This document shows, one piece after another, positions 1 through 7,365 of a stretch of 64,000 bases of DNA. Source of the DNA: Planctomycetes bacterium syqfu (GTDB taxonomy: Bacteria; Planctomycetota; Phycisphaerae; Phycisphaerales; Phycisphaeraceae); assembly GCA_020974905.1 (NCBI GenBank), contig CP087563.1, forward strand, positions 3,782,001 through 3,846,000, read 5' to 3'. The stretch's first letter is position 1. The number at the start of each line of letters is the position of its first letter. The notes below the pieces were generated by a model. The model was given only the letters and a program-made list of their open reading frames with translations. It made no database searches and was not told the origin of the DNA. The position numbers and the translations under genes were made by a program.

Positions 1-435
1 CGCACGTAAATGCCCCGACGCTTCGGCCGACGGCATCACCGGACGCCCCTTGATCTGCCCCGTCACCGTCATGGCATGAAAGTACGGCTTGAGCATCCGC
101 CCCTGGTCCACAAAGTCACCCAGCCGACCGGACCGCGGCGCATGAATCTCACAAAGCTCGACAAACTCGCCAGCCTGCATTTTCCGCCTAAGCTGCGAGC
201 CGACCGTATCGGTCCAACTGCCGTCCTCCTCCATGCCGTACATGTCCATGGCAGTATGGTCCGGCAACTTCTCAAGCCAGACACACGCACGTTGCGGCAA
301 AGTCGCACAGTGACCATTAAGCGTATCACTGCACGGACCACGGCATAACCCTTTGGGACATTGCCCGACCGGGAGACATTCCAACGGAGACTTCGCACTG
401 GACATCAATACATTCTGAGGAACTACATCAAACAT
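1..435 (-). CDS. Methylenetetrahydrofolate reductase-like protein with N-terminal Cys-rich MTHFR_C domain (partial, runs off left edge)
   Basis: Open from ATG at 435 to the window edge with no stop (145 codons). A GAGG Shine-Dalgarno sits 6 nt before this ATG. Residues 25-55 carry CPKGLCRGPCSDTLNGHC and then ACVW, the cysteine pattern of the MTHFR_C zinc-binding domain (family form CPxxLxxGPCGG...GxCEV...CVW). Further on, EIHAPRSGRLGDF, MLKPYFHAMTVT and a run of small residues resemble the first beta-alpha unit of the MetF barrel (E-PPR...A..L....DAVNVTD). The product would reduce 5,10-methylene-THF for methionine synthesis or act in C1 metabolism, in the cytoplasm. The order is unusual: the Cys-rich domain precedes the barrel. 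The rest of the barrel is outside the window, so the MetF assignment is inferred from a short segment. Confidence 0.6.
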   Translation of the reverse strand, partial: MFDVVPQNVLMSSAKSPLECLPVGQCPKGLCRGPCSDTLNGHCATLPQRACVWLEKLPDHTAMDMYGMEEDGSWTDTVGSQLRRKMQAGEFVELCEIHAPRSGRLGDFVDQGRMLKPYFHAMTVTGQIKGRPVMPSAEASGHLRA

Positions 436-1098
436 CACAAACCTCATCCCCAGACCCACCCTGCATAGCCAATTGAAATGTCGGATAAAAACACATTCAA
501 AGCAACGTTTGGAAATAAAAAAGTGACGTTTTGATCTTTATTAACAATCCGCTAATCAATACGGATTGACCTGCACAGACGATCGAACAGTCGGAGTAAA
601 CCCGTATCTTCAGCTTCCCAGTCCAACCGATGGATATCCATATCCGCAAACAGGGAATGAGAGTTGCACCCATCATGACTCGCCAAATCGACGATTGGTC
701 ACGCCGCACACCAGGTTGGCAAACCTGGAAATGCACATCATTTCACAAGCAATTGTATGACATACCATCGGCAAAGAGTTTGTGTTTTTTTTTGCGTTGC
801 TCACCCTATCCTGTACCAATGATGATTTCAGATTCAACATACATCAGGTCCGTAAGCAAAACCAAGTGATACCTAACGCCCCAACGACTCCAAATGCAGC
901 TTAATCATGACGTAAACGTCTCTGTCAGCCTGAACTTCTTTGAACCAACTGCCTTGTGCAAACTCTCCGATCCCAATCAAAAGTTACAAGCTTTTTTAGC
1001 ATCGCATTCGTGTACAGGCGTTTGCAGAAATCGAACTGCCCTTGCACTTGACAATAAGCCGAAAAATCGTGAGGATACCCCATTACCAACCACACCCC
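436..1098. other. Intergenic region, no gene supported
   Basis: About 660 bases between the MTHFR-like start and the tRNA. Short frames exist on both strands, but none has a recognisable motif or a convincing ribosome site. The only structure I see is a 7-bp inverted repeat (CAATCCG 545-551 and CGGATTG 562-568, 10-nt loop). It lies upstream of the MTHFR-like gene and could be regulatory, but there is no further support. The promoter of the tRNA must lie at the right end. Confidence 0.5.
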
Positions 1099-1185
1099 GG
1101 TGAGATGGCGGAGCGGTTGAACGCACCGGTCTTGAAAACCGGCGTAGGCTTCGGTCTACCGTGGGTTCGAATCCCACTCTCACCG
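1099..1185 (+). tRNA. tRNA-Ser(UGA)
   Basis: An 87-nt type II tRNA. The acceptor stem GGTGAGA (1099-1105) pairs with TCTCACC (1178-1184), and G1185 is the discriminator base. The anticodon stem-loop is CCGGT-CTTGAAA-ACCGG, giving anticodon TGA. A variable arm (GTAGGCTTCGGTCTAC) and the T-loop GGTTCGAATCC follow. CCA is not encoded. The 3' part from 1126 is duplicated at 10543-10605, so this gene is the integration site of the island to its right and has been rebuilt intact by the element. Confidence 0.95.
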
Positions 1186-1188
1186 CTT
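1126..1188 (+). repeat. Left attachment repeat (attL core) within tRNA-Ser
   Basis: The 63 bases from the anticodon stem through the tRNA 3' end plus CTT match 10543-10605 with a single difference (gtaggcTtcgg here, gtaggcCtcgg there). This is the classic direct repeat left by a tyrosine integrase that uses a tRNA 3' half as its attachment core. The integrase gene ends about 155 bases away, as is usual for such elements. Confidence 0.88.
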
Positions 1189-1193
1189 CTTCT

Positions 1194-1235
1194 GGCCGAA
1201 AATCGCCGTTTTCAACGGGTTTTTCGGCCTTTTTT
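1194..1235 (+). terminator. Rho-independent terminator after tRNA-Ser
   Basis: GGCCGAAAA (1194-1202) pairs with TTTTCGGCC (1221-1229) around an 18-nt loop. A run of T follows (1230-1235). It sits 9 bases after the tRNA and inside the element, so it probably ends tRNA transcription. On the other strand the A-rich side is less typical, but it could also stop transcripts running out of the integrase gene. Confidence 0.7.
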
Positions 1236-1340
1236 GTTTCTGTCTCATCCGGTCTCTCTTGCGCCGGTTGTCTCATCGATTCTCCCAAAATGTCATGATT
1301 TCGTACATTTGGCGCCCAGTCTGGCGCCGAGTCATTTTGA

Positions 1341-2633
1341 CTAGGCGCGACTAGGCGCCGTTTCGGGGGCTTGTGAGACAGTTTCGGGAATACAGACGCT
1401 AAAGTCCGGCAGGACATCCAAAGCACGGGTCTGATCTTCCTGCATGACATGGGTGTAACAATCCATTGTCAGACCGATGGTGCTATGTCGCCCCAACTTC
1501 TGGGCAGTCTTGGGATGAACCCCTGCCTGCGCCAGATTGGTCATGAAGGTGTGACGCAAAGCATGGAAGTCTGCAACGTGCCCCTGACTGTCCTTGTAAT
1601 CAATGCCTGCTGCTTTCAGGTCTGGCTTGTAAAGCAATTCCACAACTGATTCACGTCTGGGCATTCTGAAAACCAGTTCGTTTGGCTGCTTGTCCTTGAA
1701 GACTTCCGCAAGCTGTCTGGCGGTCATCGGTCTGACAGGTTGAACATCCTTGCGACGATGCTTGGAATAGGCTGCTGCAACGGTCACCGTTGGATACTGA
1801 CCATCCAAAACAAAACTCTCAAGCGTCAAACTGCGTAACTCGCTGGATCGCAATCCCGTTTCAGTAGCAAGCATGTAGAGCATCGCCCGTTCCGGCCCGG
1901 TCATATGCCAAGCAATATCACCATCACGTGTGCGACCTTGACGCGGTTCACTATTCCAAGTCACTTCAATCAGGCGGTACAACTCATCAACAGTCACCAC
2001 GCGGCGTTGACGTTGCGGATGGGCTTTGACATTCAAACCTTGAATATGTGCCATTGGCGACTCGCTGGCTCGACGCTCTTTAACCATCCACCGACAAAAT
2101 TGCTTGATGGCTTGCAGATAAAAGTTCGATGTCTGCGCGCTGATTGGTTTTTTCTTTAAGTTCCGTTGCTGATGCAGATAGTCCAAAACGGCTGCGGGTT
2201 TGATGTCTGACCATGTGGCAAACTTGCAACCCTCAACCACCTTCAATGCTCGACCATGAACAAGCTTTGCTTGTCGTTCGGTCACTTCTCGCGCAATCAT
2301 TGATTGTTTGAAGTCATCCAGATGGACAGTGATTTTTGAGCATGCAGCAATCCGCCGACTGTCCAGCAAATCAAACTTCGCCAACTTGTTCCGCAACGGT
2401 GTCGGCAGTGTTTCGAGCCATTGATTCAATGTCGGGTCGGGTTGTTCCCCGGTCTGCCGACACATCACAAGACTTTCAATCTTGCGAGCCAATTCCATCG
2501 TCCGTGCTTTATCAGAGAAGGCAGGCAATCGCTTAACCTGCTGATAGTGGTCTTTGAACTCAATTGACCACTTCTTGACGTGCTTTAACTGATTCGATTT
2601 CTTGTCCCGGTAAGTTTGTTTGAATAAACGCAT
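1341..2633 (-). CDS. Tyrosine recombinase / phage-type integrase
   Basis: A 430-residue site-specific recombinase that should catalyse integration and excision at the adjacent tRNA-Ser. The N-terminal third is a basic arm-binding region. A SAM-like core-binding domain spans about 110-200 (ending in FCRWMVKERRASESPM). The catalytic domain shows all expected residues: Arg in ETGLRSSELRSLT, the HxxR box in HALRHTFMTNLAQAG, His in LGRHSTIGLTM, and the nucleophile Tyr in CYTHV. The start ATG at 2633 has GAAGGA about 11 bases upstream. The gene points toward and ends near the tRNA attachment site. The 3' flank contains a short GC-rich duplication (gactaggcgc twice near 1338-1356). It looks intact and functional. 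Confidence 0.93.
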   Translation of the reverse strand: MRLFKQTYRDKKSNQLKHVKKWSIEFKDHYQQVKRLPAFSDKARTMELARKIESLVMCRQTGEQPDPTLNQWLETLPTPLRNKLAKFDLLDSRRIAACSKITVHLDDFKQSMIAREVTERQAKLVHGRALKVVEGCKFATWSDIKPAAVLDYLHQQRNLKKKPISAQTSNFYLQAIKQFCRWMVKERRASESPMAHIQGLNVKAHPQRQRRVVTVDELYRLIEVTWNSEPRQGRTRDGDIAWHMTGPERAMLYMLATETGLRSSELRSLTLESFVLDGQYPTVTVAAAYSKHRRKDVQPVRPMTARQLAEVFKDKQPNELVFRMPRRESVVELLYKPDLKAAGIDYKDSQGHVADFHALRHTFMTNLAQAGVHPKTAQKLGRHSTIGLTMDCYTHVMQEDQTRALDVLPDFSVCIPETVSQAPETAPSRA

Positions 2634-2858
2634 ATCTGAAAATTTCCTTCAATTTCTCCAATGAGATTTTACCTCATTGACTGGCTAACAAAACCTCAAT
2701 CCGGCATGTTTCACCGTCTGCAATTTGCCCCACACGGTTAGACTTCTACCGGTCCGTTGGCTTTCACGCTGAAAACCACGGTTAATCACACTTTTCTCGC
2801 TCAATCTCGATCCCGATGCACAGCAGATTCACCGTGCAAAATTTCTCCCGAATCTCCG

Positions 2859-2904
2859 CTGACACTGACAAAACCCCGGCTACCCTAGGTTTTGTCAGTG
2901 TCAG
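2859..2904. repeat. Perfect 17-bp inverted repeat beside the ACSGT array
   Basis: CTGACACTGACAAAACC (2859-2875) is followed after 12 bases by its exact reverse complement (2888-2904). No T-run follows on either side, so it is not a canonical terminator. It directly abuts the first dense ACSGT sites at 2907. It lies between the integrase promoter and the array, a position suited to an origin hairpin, a nick site or a strong cruciform binding site. Confidence 0.75.
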
Positions 2905-2906
2905 TA

Positions 2907-3501
2907 ACGGTTGCGGCTGCAAACCGACATTCACCGTTAACAACCGTATTCACCACCGTTCATCACCATCGGTTACCGTCCATGCTCCACGGTGACTCAC
3001 CGTTGTTAACCGTCTTCACCATACCGTGAACCATTGGACTCAACCGTCATTCACGGTAACTCCCCGATCAATCACGGTGTTTCACCGTTACCGCCGAACC
3101 GTTAACCGTCCACAATCCACGGTGATTAACGGTTAAACACGGTTACTCACCGTAACGGTTAACCGTGATCCACTGTGATACTCACGGCCAACTACCGTCG
3201 ATCACCGTGCACGCCGTACCGTCAACCGTTCATGCATTACGGTCATTCACCGTCACATACCGTTTGAACCGTACCGTTGACGGCGAGTGTCTACGGTGAC
3301 TAACCGTGTTAACCGCACCGTGCACCGTCCGTGAATCACGATGACGAACCGTTGGCTTACGGTATTGACCGTCCGTTGTACCGTGAACCGTTATGCGGCA
3401 TCACCGTCACACATGGATGAATACGGTTGATTCACCGTGCCACCGTCACCGTATGAACCGTTAGCACGGAAGATGACAGACGGTCGGCCACCGTTCACGG
3501 T
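2907..3501. repeat. Array of the pentamer ACSGT (ACCGT/ACGGT), iteron-like
   Basis: By hand I count 47 copies of ACCGT or its complement ACGGT in these 595 bases; about one would be expected by chance. Many neighbours start 10 bases apart (for example 2989-2999-3009, 3119-3129-3139-3149, 3239-3249-3259). A higher-order unit is visible: sites at offsets 0, 10, 24, 31, about 45, 55, 65 and 75 recur from 3074, 3194 and 3293, with a looser copy from 2943. The pentamer spacing is conserved while the sequence between and the orientation of single sites change. The array begins next to a 17-bp inverted repeat and runs about 110 bases into the 3' end of the DUF3987 gene. An iteron-type origin or another multi-site protein-binding region is the likeliest role (inference). 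Confidence 0.85.
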
Positions 3502-4878
3502 TGGGTGAGAACTAATCACTTCGCCGTAACCTTCCCGTTCCAACCGTTCGAATGCGGTAACCGCCGATTGCTTGGATTTGTAACATGGCCCATTGCGCAT
3601 GGCTTGCCGTAGTGTAACCATGCCACCTTTGGTTTGAATCAAGTCCATTAGCAATTGAATTTGCTTTGAATCTTCGGTCTGATTCATGCTCTGGTAAATC
3701 CGGCGCGTTTCATTGCCAAACCAATAAACCAGTTCGATAGCAGCATGGGTTGATTCATCATCAACCGTAACCGGCAATGTCGGGTTCAACGTTCCATCCT
3801 CAGCGTGACGGACAAGCTGCAAGACAAGAGCAAAACGGGCAACGTATCCGCGTAGTTTTGACCATGCAGCAGCAAGATGTCCCTCAAGCGCAGTTAATTC
3901 ATGGCCGATCTGATCGTGAAATTCAATATATGCCTGCTTGGCAGCGTCACTGAATCGACAGACCACGGGATTATCTTCACCATCACAAGTCAGTTGCCAA
4001 AGGTTATGGAATATGTCGTCCATGATGGCCTGCTCATGATCTGGCATATCTGAATCCGTCCATAAGCAAGGGGTACGTGGTGGCATGCACATGAGCATGC
4101 GTGCAGCCAAACCGTTCTCAAAATGCCGTTGCCCCAGACACTTTGCCAGTTCGCCAGGTTGAATACCACCTGTAATGCAGACAGACGCATGCGGGACAAA
4201 GATCGTTTTGTGGTCACCTGATTTTCGATCCACCATGAGTGATTTGCCGTTATACATCTGCAACCATTGCGCGGCATCGCCCGAACTGCCTTGCTTCTTG
4301 TAGGCATCGAAGGATGAAACCCAGCCAGACAGTTCATCACGGGCAACCTGTATTCCCCGTGGATTATCAGCCAGCAACATGGCCAACGCTTCTACCGTGA
4401 TGTCTTGGCAAAGCAATCGCTTCATAGCAGGGGCTATGGGCTTGACTGGGCATTCACTGTTTTTGCTTCGCTTGTATTGTTTCATTCGATCTTCGTATTC
4501 CAGCAAATCAAATTCATGTTGTGCCATGGCGTCTGCAAACAGACTCGTCTCAACCTTTTGTTGTTGATTCACAGACCACAATGCACGATCAAGCGATGGT
4601 GTTTTGTGTGTGCCTGACTCCCCGACAATGGCTGTCCAGACAATGCTAGGCTCCTGCCAACCGGGTTTGAGCTCTATCACTCGCGTGTTGCCAATTGCGG
4701 ATGCCATCGCTGTTATCAACGGCAACGCAATGAGTGATTCATCACAGTTAATCGCATCACCTGCCCGTCGAACATAACGTGCCGTTAACTCTGGCAGGCA
4801 ATCCGTGGGGAAAGGGGTAAAAGCGGGGATGGACAGAGCACCCATCCCCGCACGGCTTGAATCAGCCGTCATACTCAT
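3391..4878 (-). CDS. DUF3987-family ATPase (primase/helicase-like replication protein of the element)
   Basis: About 495 residues from the ATG at 4878, chosen because it overlaps the stop of the upstream AlpA-like gene as ATGA; an upstream ATG at 4905 is also open. A Walker A-like GESGTHKT lies at about residues 86-93. RGIQVARDELSGW resembles the Walker B/DEL box of DUF3987 proteins. GGIQPGEL and a C-terminal winged-helix-like region (VTLRQAMRNGPCYKSKQSAV, then REGYGEV and NGGRPS) follow. DUF3987 proteins are found with primase or replication modules of plasmids and satellites, so a replication role is inferred, not shown. Its last 110 bases lie within the ACSGT array. A truncated relative lies at 11672-12130. 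Confidence 0.8.
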   Translation of the reverse strand: MSMTADSSRAGMGALSIPAFTPFPTDCLPELTARYVRRAGDAINCDESLIALPLITAMASAIGNTRVIELKPGWQEPSIVWTAIVGESGTHKTPSLDRALWSVNQQQKVETSLFADAMAQHEFDLLEYEDRMKQYKRSKNSECPVKPIAPAMKRLLCQDITVEALAMLLADNPRGIQVARDELSGWVSSFDAYKKQGSSGDAAQWLQMYNGKSLMVDRKSGDHKTIFVPHASVCITGGIQPGELAKCLGQRHFENGLAARMLMCMPPRTPCLWTDSDMPDHEQAIMDDIFHNLWQLTCDGEDNPVVCRFSDAAKQAYIEFHDQIGHELTALEGHLAAAWSKLRGYVARFALVLQLVRHAEDGTLNPTLPVTVDDESTHAAIELVYWFGNETRRIYQSMNQTEDSKQIQLLMDLIQTKGGMVTLRQAMRNGPCYKSKQSAVTAFERLEREGYGEVISSHPTVNGGRPSVIFRANGSYGDGGTVNQPYSSMCDGDAA

Positions 4879-5129
4879 GCCGCACCCCCGGTCATGTTCT
4901 GCCAACGGCTGCGGTTGGGCATACCTGCATCAATCCATGCCATCAACTCTTTGAAACGCCACCGAACCGCCCCGCCAAGACGCATCGGCAAGGGAATTTT
5001 CCCTGCGTTATGCAGTCGATAAAGGTGTGCACGACTGATTCCCAGAACTTCTGCGGTTGCAATTGCATTGAGCAATTCTGGCTTGCTGTGGTTGTTTTTA
5101 ATCTTCCGTGATTCTTGGTTAAAATCCAT
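4875..5129 (-). CDS. AlpA/excisionase-like helix-turn-helix protein
   Basis: 84 residues. Residues 18-70 form the MerR-like HTH of the AlpA/excisionase (HTH_17) family: LLNAIATAEVLGISRAHLYR, then a wing LPMRLGGAVRWRFKELMAWI. Such proteins act as excisionases or transcriptional activators of integrase and replication genes in satellites and integrative elements. The stop codon overlaps the start of the DUF3987 gene by 4 bases, which points to translational coupling in one operon. It is a candidate binder of the ACSGT array (inference). Confidence 0.85.
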   Translation of the reverse strand: MDFNQESRKIKNNHSKPELLNAIATAEVLGISRAHLYRLHNAGKIPLPMRLGGAVRWRFKELMAWIDAGMPNRSRWQNMTGGAA

Positions 5130-5944
5130 TGGTTCTACTTTCTACATCCTGACTACGATTACCCGTTTCTACCTGACGATGAGTTGTTTTCTCTTACTCA
5201 TGCTTCCATTAGCACCTCCAAACCTTGCTATTGATGGTCGATCTACACCGCAACCGGTATCAGGTCACGTAACCCGATACGTTTTGGTCAAAATCACTGA
5301 TTGTTGGGTTTCCCCGGTTACCCCGGACCTCTACCCTGCTTGCCTGTCTCCCTTAGTTCATCCTGCTCGCCCTATGTCTCCATAACTCCAAACTAAATGC
5401 TGGTATCTCTACTGCCAAGCTCTTTCTTCATCTACAATCAAAACTAGCAGAAGCACCACGTAAACCAATCATGTTTTCTCAAAGAATTTTCATCCGTTTC
5501 TCTCTGCCCATTTCAATCTCATCCATTCAACTTAGCACGCTGTTCGGTTTAACCGGTAACACTTTTTTTCAATTCCTCTACATCAACTGTAAACCGCTGT
5601 AACGATTCTCCTAATCATCTTGTTTCTTTCTTCAATTCTTGTCATTCAGAGTCTCTTCTTCTCTCACCATGAAATACAGCCTAACAAACCAGTACGCCCC
5701 ACCATGGAAAGGCAACGTAAAAAAATTTGATGATTTTCTTCTACGCTCTAGGTTTTCCATCAACACAACGAGAAGAAGAAAATAAGGTTTGTAACAGAAC
5801 CAATTACAATGGCACAGAATCAAGATTCGTATCTATTTAAAAGGCAAAGCTTTATAAAAACAAAGGCGAGATTTTGCTTTATTTATGTATAATTGGGTAA
5901 ATGTAACATTGAAAACGAATTAAAATGACATTATATATGTACAA
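5130..5944. other. Non-coding region upstream of the AlpA-DUF3987 operon
   Basis: About 815 bases without a supported gene; the short frames on both strands have no family features. It separates the leftward replication genes from the rightward toxin gene, so it should hold both promoters. Base composition becomes clearly AT-rich from about 5450 onward. One imperfect palindrome is annotated separately. Confidence 0.5.
5257..5280. promoter_or_regulatory. Imperfect 24-bp palindrome, possible operator
   Basis: GTATCAGGT (5257-5265) and ACCCGATAC (5272-5280) are reverse complements except at one position, around a short CACGTA centre. It lies about 130 bases upstream of the AlpA-like start. A repressor or AlpA autoregulation site would fit, but nothing else supports this. 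Confidence 0.35.
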
Positions 5945-6268
5945 GTGTTCTTCGCATTTGAGACAATCGAATTACGGCAACTTTGTGAGTCACAGATGTT
6001 TGCCGAAGAGATGCACGGGGTCGAAATGGCACGAGATATACGAGCCAGACTAGCAGATATCCGGGCAGAGGATGTTGTTTCAGATTTATATTGCAAAAAA
6101 ACTCAAGACTCAACCTACAAGAACATAATGATTTTAAATTTTTCCGAAAAGCTCAAGATTATTGTAAAAGCTAACCATAATAGTAATCCTCAAGACGATA
6201 TTGGCAATATAGATTGGTCTAAAGTAAGCCGTATAAAAATAATTTCAATTGAGGTGCATAATGGGTGA
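5945..6268 (+). CDS. HigB-like toxin of a toxin-antitoxin pair
   Basis: 107 residues with a GTG start; the upstream frame has only unusual ATT/ATA alternatives after a stop. The N-terminal half (ELRQLCESQMFAEEMHGVEM, ARDIRARLADIRAEDVVSDL) matches the pattern of small RelE/HigB-superfamily proteins annotated as plasmid maintenance killer proteins (xLRxLCE...A...LG...A..LRARLADL.AA..V..L). These cleave mRNA on the ribosome. The C-terminal core strands FSEKLKIIVKAN and KVSRIKIISIEVHNG fit the short RelE fold. The stop overlaps the start of the next gene by 8 bases, the usual toxin-first HigBA arrangement. Family assignment is by motif only. Confidence 0.7.
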   Translation: MFFAFETIELRQLCESQMFAEEMHGVEMARDIRARLADIRAEDVVSDLYCKKTQDSTYKNIMILNFSEKLKIIVKANHNSNPQDDIGNIDWSKVSRIKIISIEVHNG

Positions 6269-7365
6269 AAACACAGCATTCAAACCAGAATGGCTGTCGC
6301 CACCAGGTGACACTATCACTGACCTAGCTAAACAACGCGGAGTAAAGCTCTCTGTACTAAAAGAAACTTTTGATTATTATCATGTTGATGTAAATAACCT
6401 GATTAATGGTAGAGAGCGAATTACAAAGGAAATAGCCAGTGAATTGTCGAAAATACTTGGTGCTTCAGAAAAATTTTGGATTAAACGTGACTTGCAATAC
6501 ATTACTGACCTTGAACGCCTATATTCGTCACTAGACACAGAACTCATCGATAATTGGCTAAAAGAACTACCAGTGCGTGACATGATTGCATATGGCTGGT
6601 TGCCCGAAGTAAACTCACATAAAGATCAAATCCTAAGCTGCTTAGCTTTTTTCGGAATTTCTAGTACAGCCCAATGGAAAAACATATATTTTAGCGTATT
6701 TTCTAAAACTTCATTTAGAACCTCACCTAGCTACCAATCGACTTGTGGCGCCATCTCAGCATGGTTGCGCAAAGGCGAGCTTGCCTCGATTAAACAAGAT
6801 ATACGTGAATGGAATCCTCAACAATTCCAAGAAAGTCTACAGGAAATAAAAGCATTAACACGTGAAAAAAATCCTGAAAGCTTTGTCCCCAAACTACAAG
6901 ATATGTGTGCGAAATGTGGGGTTTCTGTTGTTGTAGTCCGAGCCCCCAAAGACTGTAAAGCAAGCGGTGCTGCTAGACGCCTCAAAAATGGCACAAGACA
7001 AATTATGTTAAGCTTTAGATTTTTGTCCGATGACCATTTTTGGTTTACTTTTCCATGAAGCCGCGCACTTGCTGTTACATCAAGACAAAAACATTTTTAT
7101 CGAAGAAAACCCATGGACTACAACAGCAACCGAAAAGGAAGAGCAAGAAGCTAACAGCTTCGCAGAAAATACACTAATACCTGTAAAATTCAAATCTATG
7201 CTTGTGCAGTTAAATTACTCACACAAAAACATAATAAAATTTGCAAAAAAAGTTGGTGTATCTCCCGGAATCATCGTCGGCCAACTTCAACACAACAAGC
7301 AAGTTCCAATTGACTGGTACAACCGTTTAAAACGCAGATACACATGGGACAGTATCAAATTTTAA
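6261..7365 (+). pseudogene. HigA-like XRE antitoxin fused to ImmA/IrrE-type metallopeptidase, frameshifted
   Basis: Starts at ATG 6261 with GAGG upstream. Residues 9-80 are an XRE HTH of the HigA kind (SPPGDTITDLAKQRG, then INGRERITKEIASELSKILG and FWIKRDLQY). The frame then continues into the insert typical of ImmA-fused antitoxins and stops at 7058 just after HFWFTFP. The next frame picks up at once with LLFHEAAHLLLHQD, the HExxH zinc site of ImmA/IrrE peptidases, and runs to 7365 with the C-terminal domain (VSPGIIVGQLQHNKQ). Family members read DDHFWFTFFHEAAHLLLH without a break, so one base has been gained or two lost in the TTTT run near 7050-7053. Options are a real mutation, a sequence error or a recoding site. 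The HTH part could still neutralise the toxin. Confidence 0.8.

Noticed and set aside
10-348. Plus-strand frame at the left edge
   Set aside because: It is antisense to the partial MTHFR-like gene, whose motifs read clearly on the minus strand.
977-1450. Minus-strand 157-codon frame across tRNA-Ser
   Set aside because: Its text (RVGFEPTV...) is antisense tRNA followed by non-coding flank; no start signal or family.
2907-3501. CRISPR array
   Set aside because: No constant repeat of 25-40 bases alternating with unique spacers; the repeated unit is a pentamer in both orientations with variable spacing.
5632-5823. 63-codon minus-strand frame in the AT-rich gap
   Set aside because: Composition typical of chance frames in AT-rich DNA; no motif or supporting context.
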